In this document: in pieces, positions 26,242 through 32,783 of the stretch
Layout of the letters: each line of letters begins with the position of its first letter
How positions within the stretch are numbered: the first letter of the stretch is position 1
Assembly: GCA_002313255.1 (NCBI GenBank)
Contig: DCBA01000090.1
Coordinates: 1-32,783, forward strand
Reading direction: 5' to 3'
From: Gammaproteobacteria bacterium UBA1119
Lineage (GTDB): Bacteria > Pseudomonadota > Gammaproteobacteria > Pseudomonadales > Azotimanducaceae
Length of the DNA stretch: 32,783 nucleotides
The notes under the pieces: model-generated
Databases searched by the model: none
The model's input: the letters and a program-made list of their open reading frames with translations, nothing else
Told to the model about the DNA's origin: nothing
Program-made: the position numbers and the translations under genes

Positions 26242-27366
26242 CTATGCCGCCTGGTCGCGTTCGATCGCGGTAATTAATCTATCTTGCCACCAAGATTCGC
26301 TGCCGATGGCGACGGAAAGTAGCTTGGATCGTCGATAAAAGAACTGGCAATCAAATTCCCACGTGAAACCCATGCCACCGTGCGTTTGAATATTTTCTTT
26401 GGACGCAAAATAGTACGCCTGTGTTCCGCTCACGCGCGCGGTTGCTGCAGCAATCGGTAGCTCGACCGCATCGGTTGAGAGAGCCCAAGCTCCGTAGTAT
26501 CCGTTTGACCGCGCAAGCGTATTCTTCACATAGACGTTAGCGAGTTTGTGCTTGATTGCTTGAAAACCGGCAATGGGTCTACCGAACGCGTATCGCCCCA
26601 TCGCGTATTCCTTTGCCTGCTCAAGAGCCGCCTCGGAACCAGCGATCTGCTCCCACGCAAAGAGCACAGCTGCGCGGTTGAAGAGTTTCTCCACCGCTGC
26701 CCAACCTTCCCCCTCAGCACCCATTAACGAGGCTGCAGCACCATCGAAGGACAACTTCGCGTGTGACCGGGTCGGATCGAGAGTGGCAACGCTCGTGCGT
26801 TCAACCCCGTCCAATTCCACCAGGTACAAACTTGCTCCATCGCCGCTTTGACTGGCGGCAACCACAACGGCGAAATCCGCAATATCGCCATCGGGCACCG
26901 GAATTTTTATTCCAGAGACCGTGCCGTCAACCACCGTGGTGTTTAGGTTAGCCGGCGACGGTCGCCCACTGCTCTCGCTGATCGCAAACGTACCAACGAC
27001 CTCGCCGGTCGCAAGTTTAGGCAACCACTTTTCTTTCTGCGCTTCGGTTCCAACGAGCAGCAGTGCTTCTGTAGCTAAATAGACCGAAGACGAAAAAGGC
27101 ACCGGTGCGACAGCACGACCAAGTTCTTCTGCGATCACGCATAGAGCTAGGTAGGAAGCACCTAGGCCACCGTACGATTCTGGAATAACGGTCGCGGTCC
27201 ACCCCATTTGACCAATCCTCTCCCAGAGTCCTCGCGCGTACGAATCATCGCCATCTAAGATCTCACGCACTAGCGTTCTAGGGCATTCGTCCTGCAAAAA
27301 ACCCCGGGCCTGATCCCGCAGCAAGTTCTGCTCATCCGAAAACTCAAAATTCACGCCTTCCACCAT
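26242..27366 (-). CDS. acyl-CoA dehydrogenase family protein (partner subunit)
   Basis: A 374-residue acyl-CoA dehydrogenase-fold protein, first gene of the pair. The N-terminal helical domain has NFEFSDEQNLLRDQARGF, followed by PESYGGLGASYLALCVIAEELGR. The C-terminal domain has YAFGRPIAGFQAIKH (FAD-contact segment) and NIQTHGGMGFTWEFD, typical of one subunit of tandem FadE enzymes. The start may be the ATG at 27366, or the GTG at 27354, which would give the family-typical MNFEFS start and has GGTGG upstream. It is divergent from nadE, with only 48 bases between the annotated starts. The substrate is unknown. Confidence 0.9.
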   Translation of the reverse strand: MVEGVNFEFSDEQNLLRDQARGFLQDECPRTLVREILDGDDSYARGLWERIGQMGWTATVIPESYGGLGASYLALCVIAEELGRAVAPVPFSSSVYLATEALLLVGTEAQKEKWLPKLATGEVVGTFAISESSGRPSPANLNTTVVDGTVSGIKIPVPDGDIADFAVVVAASQSGDGASLYLVELDGVERTSVATLDPTRSHAKLSFDGAAASLMGAEGEGWAAVEKLFNRAAVLFAWEQIAGSEAALEQAKEYAMGRYAFGRPIAGFQAIKHKLANVYVKNTLARSNGYYGAWALSTDAVELPIAAATARVSGTQAYYFASKENIQTHGGMGFTWEFDCQFFYRRSKLLSVAIGSESWWQDRLITAIERDQAA

Positions 27367-27414
27367 TGCAAGCGAACGAATGAACGATTGTAGCGCGTGC
27401 CGTAAACTATCGGT

Positions 27415-29331
27415 ATGGACCTGTCCCGACTTGGTTTCTTGCGCGTTGGCGTATGTTCCCCGGCGATAAAAATCGCCGATCCCGAGGCAAATGCGTCAAC
27501 CATATTGGAAGCTTACAAACGCCTTTGCGAAAACCAAGCGGCCGTGGTGGTCACGCCCGAACTTTCGCTCACCGGTTACAGCTGCGAAGATCTTTTCCAT
27601 ACCGACGACTTGTTGGCACGGTCTCGCCAAGCGTTGACTCGGGTTGCAGCCGCCGCCGACGGTGCTATTTTAGTGGTCGGGGCTCCATGGCGATTAGTCG
27701 ATGGTCGTCTCCTAAATTGTGCCTTTGTGTGCGCAAGTGGGCGTGTCGTGGGCGCCGTTCCGAAATCCGCGCACCCTAATTATGACGAGTTCTACGAGCA
27801 ACGCTGGTTCACGTCTGGGGCTAACCTCGTCGCGACCATCAACGGCGAGTTGGGGCATTTTCAGATTCGTCGTGATCAGTTGTTTACCGTCGGCGATACC
27901 CAATTCGCCATTGAAATTTGCGAAGATCTCTGGGCGCCAGAACCACCAAGTACCAGTCATGCTTTGGCTGGTGCGTCCCTCGTTGTTAATCCCTCGGCAA
28001 GTAATGAGTTGGTCGCCAAAGCCGACTATCGACGTGATCTAGTTCGTATGCAAAGCGCGCGATGTATCTGTGCGTATGCTTACGCCGGAGCCGGACCGAC
28101 CGAATCCAGCAAGGACGTCGTCTACGGGGGACATCTACTTGGAGCGGAAAATGGCGTAATGATTGCCGAGTCCGATCGTTTCAACCTCAACACGACCGAA
28201 CTTGTATTCGACATCGACTGGAAAAAACTCGAACACGATCGTAGCCGCAATACGACATTTACCCAGGCACATCGACCAACCACGTACCCGATAGTCGATA
28301 CTGAAACGCGCGTTGAACTCGGCGACAGCCAACGGCACTACGTCGCGCATCCGTTTGTGCCGGACGACGAGACCGAATTTGACGCCCGTGCACAAGAGAT
28401 CCTCTCGATTCAGTCCACGGGACTCGCGCGACGCATGCGTGCTGCCAAGGTACAACGCCTGGTGCTAGGGCTCTCCGGTGGTCTCGATTCAACACTCGCA
28501 TGTCTCGTCTGTCTCGATGCGCTGGACCGGCTTGAGTTACACGCGTCGGCACTGACCGCTCTGACGATGCCCGGACCGGGCACCACCAGCCACACCAAGA
28601 AAACCGCCCATCTCCTCGCTAAGTCAAGTGGTTTTGACCTAACGGAGATCCCCATCGATGACGCGGTCAAGCAGCACCTTGATGACGTTGGGCACGACGG
28701 TGCCCCGGATATCACCTTTGAGAATAGTCAGGCCCGCGAGCGCACCCAGATTCTCTTCGATACGGCCAACAACGTTGGAGCGATTGTGGTAGGAACCGGC
28801 GACCTATCGGAGCTCGCATTGGGCTGGTGTACGTTTAACGCGGATCACATGTCAAATTACAACGTCAACGTGAGCGTGCCGAAAACGATGATTTCGTACC
28901 TCGTTCGTTGGTACGCCCATCATCGAGCATCCAAGGCGCTAGAAAAAGTATTACAGCGCGTCATCGATACACCGATTACGCCTGAATTGTTGCCGAGTGT
29001 TGATGATCGAATTGTCCAAGAAACCGAGGCTCTAGTCGGTCCCTACGAGTTGCATGACTTTTTCCTCTACCACTACCTGCGGACAGGTGCCGATGCGGAG
29101 AAAATATTTTATCTCGCGAATTCGGCGTTCGAGGGGGCGTACGATGGTCCAACGATCCAAAAGTGGTTGCGCGTGTTCTTTCAGCGCTTTTTCGAGCAGC
29201 AGTTCAAACGGACAACACTGCCGCCGGGACCTAAAGTCGGTACCGTCAGTTTGTCGCCAAGAGGCGACTGGCGTATGCCCGACGAGGCTGAGGTCGGCAC
29301 CATCCTACTGAGTATCGACAAGCTGCTATAG
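27415..29331 (+). CDS. nadE: glutamine-dependent NAD+ synthetase
   Basis: A 638-residue two-domain enzyme that makes NAD from nicotinic acid adenine dinucleotide, ATP and glutamine in the cytoplasm. The N-terminal nitrilase-like glutaminase domain (1-~270) shows the triad Glu49 (TPELSLTGY), Lys117 (VPKSAHPNYDEFYE) and Cys169 (EICEDLW). The C-terminal synthetase domain has the ATP-pyrophosphatase P-loop SGGLDST (354-360), and GTGDLSELALGWCTFNADHMS, which is typical of NadE. The length resembles the long bacterial type (M. tuberculosis, ~680). The ATG at 27415 is the first start in frame. The downstream MBL gene begins eight bases after its stop. Confidence 0.95.
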   Translation: MDLSRLGFLRVGVCSPAIKIADPEANASTILEAYKRLCENQAAVVVTPELSLTGYSCEDLFHTDDLLARSRQALTRVAAAADGAILVVGAPWRLVDGRLLNCAFVCASGRVVGAVPKSAHPNYDEFYEQRWFTSGANLVATINGELGHFQIRRDQLFTVGDTQFAIEICEDLWAPEPPSTSHALAGASLVVNPSASNELVAKADYRRDLVRMQSARCICAYAYAGAGPTESSKDVVYGGHLLGAENGVMIAESDRFNLNTTELVFDIDWKKLEHDRSRNTTFTQAHRPTTYPIVDTETRVELGDSQRHYVAHPFVPDDETEFDARAQEILSIQSTGLARRMRAAKVQRLVLGLSGGLDSTLACLVCLDALDRLELHASALTALTMPGPGTTSHTKKTAHLLAKSSGFDLTEIPIDDAVKQHLDDVGHDGAPDITFENSQARERTQILFDTANNVGAIVVGTGDLSELALGWCTFNADHMSNYNVNVSVPKTMISYLVRWYAHHRASKALEKVLQRVIDTPITPELLPSVDDRIVQETEALVGPYELHDFFLYHYLRTGADAEKIFYLANSAFEGAYDGPTIQKWLRVFFQRFFEQQFKRTTLPPGPKVGTVSLSPRGDWRMPDEAEVGTILLSIDKLL

Positions 29332-29339
29332 TTTTCCAA

Positions 29340-30254
29340 ATGCGGTATTTCCTCGTTGTCTTCTTGTTGCTTGGGGCCCCAAAATCTTTAGCCCTCGAAC
29401 CGCCCTATTGTGGCGACGAGGGAGTATGGATTCAGATTCTGGGGTCGGGCAGCCTCGAATTCGGTAACCCTCGGGCTGCCCCAAGCTACTTGGTGTGGAT
29501 CGACAACCGTGCCCGGTTAATGATCGACGCCGGTGCCGGGGCAGCGCTACGATTTGACGAGAGCGGTGCCGCGTTTACAGACCTCGACGCGCTTGTGCTG
29601 TCGCATCTTCACCTCGAGCATACTGGCGATTTAGCCAACCTACTCGCGGCATCACGCGACGCCGATCGGAAGGGGTTATTCCCGCTTTTTGGTCCCGCTG
29701 GCGAAAAGGGTGAGAAAGCAACGCGCGACTACATCAATCGATTGATTGGTTCGAAAGGGGCATTCAACGAACTTTCGGACTTGCTCAAGTTTAGGAGTTC
29801 GGCCGGTTACAAAGTCTCGGTCCGTGACGTGCCAGCAGTCGGACGACGTCGTTGGTCGCAGTTCTCCAGCGAACATCTCAAGCTTTCAGCTGTCCCTATC
29901 CACCATGGCGGTACCCCTAGCCTTGCCTGGCGGGTCGATATTGGCGAGCAGAGCATCGTGTTTGCCGGCGATCTCAACAATCAAAAGGATACCTTGTCGG
30001 CTTTCGCCGCCAATGCCGACGCTCTGATCATTTCCCATGTATTGCCCGACCACGCTCGTGGTACTGACCGCGAAATGCACCTCACGCCCTCTCAAATTGG
30101 CCGGATTGCCGAGGCCAGTAATGCGCGTTTCTTGATTCTTAGCTCTCGTGCAAAACGAACCTTCGGGATTGAATCGGCGTCAAAAGCTGCTATTGAAAAA
30201 TCCTACAAAGGCTCGCTTATATTCGCCAACGATCTGGAGTGTTGGGGTCTTTAG
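29340..30254 (+). CDS. secreted metallo-beta-lactamase-fold protein with altered metal ligands
   Basis: A 304-residue protein with an N-terminal hydrophobic signal sequence (residues 4-19, likely cleaved near LALE), so probably periplasmic. The MBL fold is recognised by QILGSGSLEFGNPRAAPSYL, LMIDAGAGAALRF, the metal motif SHLHLEHTGD (89-94), VPIHHGGTPSLAWRV and IVFAGDLNN. Most MBL enzymes have HxHxDH; here Glu93 replaces the Asp. Near the end FLILSSRAKRT stands where related secreted MBL proteins have LSH, so a usual zinc His is Ser. Metal content and activity may therefore differ or be lost. It begins eight bases after nadE. No substrate is known for the family. Confidence 0.85.
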   Translation: MRYFLVVFLLLGAPKSLALEPPYCGDEGVWIQILGSGSLEFGNPRAAPSYLVWIDNRARLMIDAGAGAALRFDESGAAFTDLDALVLSHLHLEHTGDLANLLAASRDADRKGLFPLFGPAGEKGEKATRDYINRLIGSKGAFNELSDLLKFRSSAGYKVSVRDVPAVGRRRWSQFSSEHLKLSAVPIHHGGTPSLAWRVDIGEQSIVFAGDLNNQKDTLSAFAANADALIISHVLPDHARGTDREMHLTPSQIGRIAEASNARFLILSSRAKRTFGIESASKAAIEKSYKGSLIFANDLECWGL

Positions 30255-30360
30255 TCGTCCGTTGTTTGGATCCTAACGATCCGCTGAATACGTGTACCTC
30301 TTCGCAACGGCATGAGAAGGGTTAGCATACAAATCTGTAACAACTACCCAATGGAAAACC

Positions 30361-30993
30361 ATGGCACTCGATCAGCAGGTATGCGATGAGTTATTGAACA
30401 CAACGCGATCGGTTCGTAAGCGCTTGGATTTGACTAAACCCGTCCCCAGAGAGGTCATCGACGAATGTCTTCAGTTAGCTGTTCAAGCACCAACAGGCTC
30501 GAATACGCAGGGTTGGCGCTGGATTGTCATCGACGATTCCGATACGCGGGCCGCGCTAGCGGCACTTTATCGACGCAGTGCCGAGGGTTACCTTTCGGCG
30601 GCAAGCGAACAAGCGTCCTCCGGCGCCGACGCCCAAACCCAACGCGTATTCAGCTCGGCCATGTATCTTATGGAGCACCTGCAGGAGGTGCCGGTACATC
30701 TCATTCCGTGTATACAAGGCAATCCACCCAATGGATTGGCAGGAGCGGGTTTTTACGCATCGATCTATCCGGCGGTGTGGAGTTTTCAACTAGCCCTTCG
30801 GGCCCGAGGGCTCGGCTCGTGTCTTACAACGCTGCACCTGGCACACGCCGACGAAGCAGCTGCACTATTGGGAATTCCCGAGGGTATAACGCAGACGGCG
30901 CTTCTACCCGTTGCTTACACCGTCGGCACCGACTTTAAACTAGCAAAGCGGTCGCCGGTCTCGGAAATCACGCACTGGAACTCATGGGTCTAG
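30361..30993 (+). CDS. nitroreductase family protein
   Basis: A 210-residue FMN-dependent oxidoreductase. The FMN-binding start RSVRKR (16-21) is followed by APTGSNTQGWRWIVI (43-57) and the central helix GFYASIYPAVWSFQLALRARGLGSCL (130-154), whose G-L-G-S is the family's flavin loop. The end, VAYTVGTDFKLAKRSPVSE, also fits. Members reduce nitro groups, quinones or other acceptors with NAD(P)H; the natural substrate is not predictable. The ATG at 30361 is the family-typical start. The last 12 bases overlap the convergent small gene on the minus strand. Confidence 0.9.
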   Translation: MALDQQVCDELLNTTRSVRKRLDLTKPVPREVIDECLQLAVQAPTGSNTQGWRWIVIDDSDTRAALAALYRRSAEGYLSAASEQASSGADAQTQRVFSSAMYLMEHLQEVPVHLIPCIQGNPPNGLAGAGFYASIYPAVWSFQLALRARGLGSCLTTLHLAHADEAAALLGIPEGITQTALLPVAYTVGTDFKLAKRSPVSEITHWNSWV

Positions 30994-31257
30994 GCGGGCA
31001 GCAATTTTGCTCTCAATTTCGATGTCACCAGCGAGGAACTCCTTAAGATCGAATTCGGTGGGGATCGATACGTTCGCGTCCCGTTCAAGTAACACCCGAA
31101 ACGCTTGGACAAGCACCCATTCATGGGTAAATTCGCCTCTCGACAGATGTTTGTAGTAATCGGGACCCATGACCACCCGATGCTCCGACTCGTCGGCCCC
31201 TTCGACGACGACTTGATACGTATTGGCACCGACCATCGACACACTAATCAAAGCCAT
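30982..31257 (-). CDS. small conserved hypothetical protein
   Basis: A 91-residue protein. Its layout (a short N-terminal strand TYQVVVEG, a HRVVM strand, a Y-Y-K-H-L segment, then VLVQAFRVLLERDANVSIPTEFDL) matches an uncharacterised family I recall from many bacteria, in which x-x-S-F-x-F-L-L-E-R-E-x-x-x-S-I-L-x-x-F-D-L is the conserved core. Its function is unknown. Its ATG (31257) lies only 11 bases from the amidase ATG on the other strand, and its 3' end overlaps the nitroreductase gene by 12 bases. Confidence 0.72.
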   Translation of the reverse strand: MALISVSMVGANTYQVVVEGADESEHRVVMGPDYYKHLSRGEFTHEWVLVQAFRVLLERDANVSIPTEFDLKEFLAGDIEIESKIAARLDP

Positions 31258-31268
31258 AACTCCAGCTA

Positions 31269-32690
31269 ATGGGTACGCCGAAAACTGACACGAGTAGGGA
31301 GCTCTGTCTATTAACGGCGACCGAACTCGCCGGACGGATCGCCACGAAGCAGATCAGCGTTCGCGAAGTGATCGAGGCCCATATCGCACAGATTGAGTCG
31401 ATCAATCCGCGCGTAAACGCTGTGGTTACCACCGTCTTCGACCAAGCCCTTAGTCAGGCGAGCGAACTCGATAATGCCGGGAAAATCATCGGACCACTCC
31501 ACGGCTTGCCCGTACTGCACAAGGACCTAGTGCCCACCCGAGGTATACGCACCACATTCGGCTCACCGCTGCACGCCGACTACATCCCTGACTTCGATCA
31601 GCTCATTGTCGAGCGGATGCGTAACGCCGGCGCTATCACGCTGGGTAAAACTAATACTCCCGAGTTTGGCGCTGGTTCGCACACGTTTAACCGAGTATTT
31701 GGTCTCACCCGCAACCCATATGATCCATCTGTGTCCAGCGGCGGAAGCAGCGGTGGTGCCGCTGCTGCTTTGGCGTCCCGTATGATCCCGCTCGCCGACG
31801 GAAGCGATACCGGCGGCTCGTTACGTAACCCTGCCGCGTTCTGCAACGTAGTCGGTTTTCGACCTTCACCTGGGCGCGTACCGTTTTATCCCTCGCGCAA
31901 CCCTTGGAGCGATTTGAGTACTGAGGGCCCAATGGCGCGCACCTGCGCAGACGCCGCGCTGCTCTTCTCGGTTCTTGCCGGTCCTGACCCTCGGCTGCCC
32001 GGAATGCTTGAAACCAACGGGAGTGAATTCCGCCAAATTAATCCGCTTCCTCTCGAAAACCTGAAAATCGGTTTTACCGAAGACTTTGGCGGTTTGCCCG
32101 TTGAAAAGCCCATTCGAGAAACGCTCCAGCAATTCGCGCGAGATCTCGAAACCGCGGGCGCAGCCGTGGATGAGGCGTCTCCCAACTTCCGTGACGCCAG
32201 CCGTATTTTTCATATTCTGCGGGCGAATAATTTCCGGCGATTTCGACATCTCCCAAAGAATCAATTCGACCAATTGAAGGAAACGATACGCTGGAACGTA
32301 GAAGCTGGCGAAGCATTAACTCAAGAAGATCTGGACTGGGTCGGACCGGCGCGGGCGTCGCTGATTGAACGAATGAATGAATTTTTTAAACGATTCGACC
32401 TCCTGATTGGACCGACAACTCAAGTACTACCGTTCGACGCAAATACCGAGTGGGTCCAAATCGTCGACGGCGTCCCGATGTCAAACTACATCGAGTGGAT
32501 GGAAGCATGCAGTTGGATCACGGTCTCTTGTTGTCCGGCCCTTTCGCTGCCGGCCGGTTTTGCTGAGGGTCTTCCCGTGGGCGCGCAACTCATCGCTCCG
32601 ATGCGCCAAGATACGTTTCTTTTAGCAGCAGCCCACGCAATCGAGGCCGTAACCGGGCATGCGCACGTTCTACCCCCGGCTTTCACGTAA
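31269..32690 (+). CDS. amidase signature family protein
   Basis: A 473-residue hydrolase of the amidase signature family, which cleaves carboxamides through a Ser-cisSer-Lys triad. Visible residues are Lys85 (LHKDLVPT), the cis-Ser in SSGGSSGG (Ser161) and the nucleophile Ser184 (SDTGGSLR). The full C-terminal half, ending in GLPVGAQLIAPMRQDTFLL, is present. It resembles GatA, but no gatB or gatC is near, so a catabolic amidase is more likely than a tRNA-amidotransferase. The ATG at 31269 is the only nearby ATG; its 11-base distance to the divergent start leaves no room for separate promoters outside coding sequence. Confidence 0.9.
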   Translation: MGTPKTDTSRELCLLTATELAGRIATKQISVREVIEAHIAQIESINPRVNAVVTTVFDQALSQASELDNAGKIIGPLHGLPVLHKDLVPTRGIRTTFGSPLHADYIPDFDQLIVERMRNAGAITLGKTNTPEFGAGSHTFNRVFGLTRNPYDPSVSSGGSSGGAAAALASRMIPLADGSDTGGSLRNPAAFCNVVGFRPSPGRVPFYPSRNPWSDLSTEGPMARTCADAALLFSVLAGPDPRLPGMLETNGSEFRQINPLPLENLKIGFTEDFGGLPVEKPIRETLQQFARDLETAGAAVDEASPNFRDASRIFHILRANNFRRFRHLPKNQFDQLKETIRWNVEAGEALTQEDLDWVGPARASLIERMNEFFKRFDLLIGPTTQVLPFDANTEWVQIVDGVPMSNYIEWMEACSWITVSCCPALSLPAGFAEGLPVGAQLIAPMRQDTFLLAAAHAIEAVTGHAHVLPPAFT

Positions 32691-32745
32691 TCTCACTCTC
32701 ACGGTGGGTCATCAACTCGCGCCGCACGCCTGTTATCCTCAAGCG

Positions 32746-32783
32746 ATGGCGAGAAAACAACAGGTGCTGGTGCTGTACCTTTC
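32746..32783 (+). CDS. start of a gene of unknown identity (cut by window end)
   Basis: An ATG at 32746 opens a frame reading MARKQQVLVLYLS to the last base. It lies 55 bases downstream of the amidase stop on the same strand. Nothing about function can be said from 12 codons, and the upstream sequence has no clear ribosome binding site. Confidence 0.3.
   Translation, partial: MARKQQVLVLYL

Noticed and set aside
30254..30275. GGATC-CTAAC-GATCC hairpin after the MBL gene
   Set aside because: Five-base stem and no T-tract, so not a supported terminator.

Overview
The window most likely comes from a gammaproteobacterial chromosome. The evidence is a complete, collinear complex I (nuo) operon with the E. 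coli-type fused nuoCD gene and a NuoG carrying the extra N7 cluster ligands, a ClpB behind what looks like a sigma-32 promoter, and dense bacterial gene packing with many 1-4 base overlaps. Nothing in the sequence fixes a genus. No rRNA, tRNA, CRISPR array, insertion sequence, prophage or replication origin was seen.

Layout. (1) 1-1513, plus strand: the end of an SDR oxidoreductase, a second SDR and a small DUF2628-type membrane protein, linked by 1- and 4-base overlaps. (2) 1565-2563, minus: a D-2-hydroxyacid dehydrogenase, 49 bases downstream of nuoN. (3) 2613-17227, minus: all subunits of NADH:quinone oxidoreductase as 13 genes (nuoA, B, CD, E, F, G, H, I, J, K, L, M, N), with no foreign gene inserted. 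Nine of the 12 junctions overlap, and seven genes start with GTG or TTG. A candidate promoter with a striking inverted repeat lies in front of nuoA. (4) 17417-18709, plus: a tight cluster of a GFA-type zinc protein, a four-helix membrane protein, a possible 29-residue ORF and a conserved-looking unknown protein. (5) 18752-22187: a VOC (methylmalonyl-CoA epimerase-like) protein, a Gfo/Idh/MocA dehydrogenase with a ThuA-like partner, a second GFA protein, a short unknown gene, and a frameshifted, truncated arsC-like pseudogene. (6) 22200-27366, minus: two adjacent acyl-CoA dehydrogenases, a strong hairpin, a sigma-32 promoter and clpB. (7) 27415-32783, mostly plus: glutamine-dependent NAD synthetase, a secreted metallo-beta-lactamase-fold protein with altered metal ligands, a nitroreductase, a small unknown protein on the minus strand, an amidase, and the first codons of another gene.

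Functionally the window joins core respiration (complex I oxidises NADH and pumps protons), NAD supply (NadE) and proteostasis (ClpB) with scattered catabolic enzymes: acyl-CoA dehydrogenases, SDRs, a sugar-type dehydrogenase with ThuA, and an amidase. The nuo block is ordinary in content. The less ordinary points are the arsC-like remnant, the tiny coupled ORF at 18171, the ligand changes in the MBL and VOC proteins, and the inverted repeat at the nuoA promoter. I did not find a convincing new multi-gene system.

No stretch longer than 300 bases lacks a gene. The largest gaps are 17228-17416 (nuoA promoter and GFA ribosome binding site), 19139-19323 (AT-rich, no confident signal), 24828-25020 (hairpin plus sigma-32 promoter) and 30255-30360 (nothing convincing).
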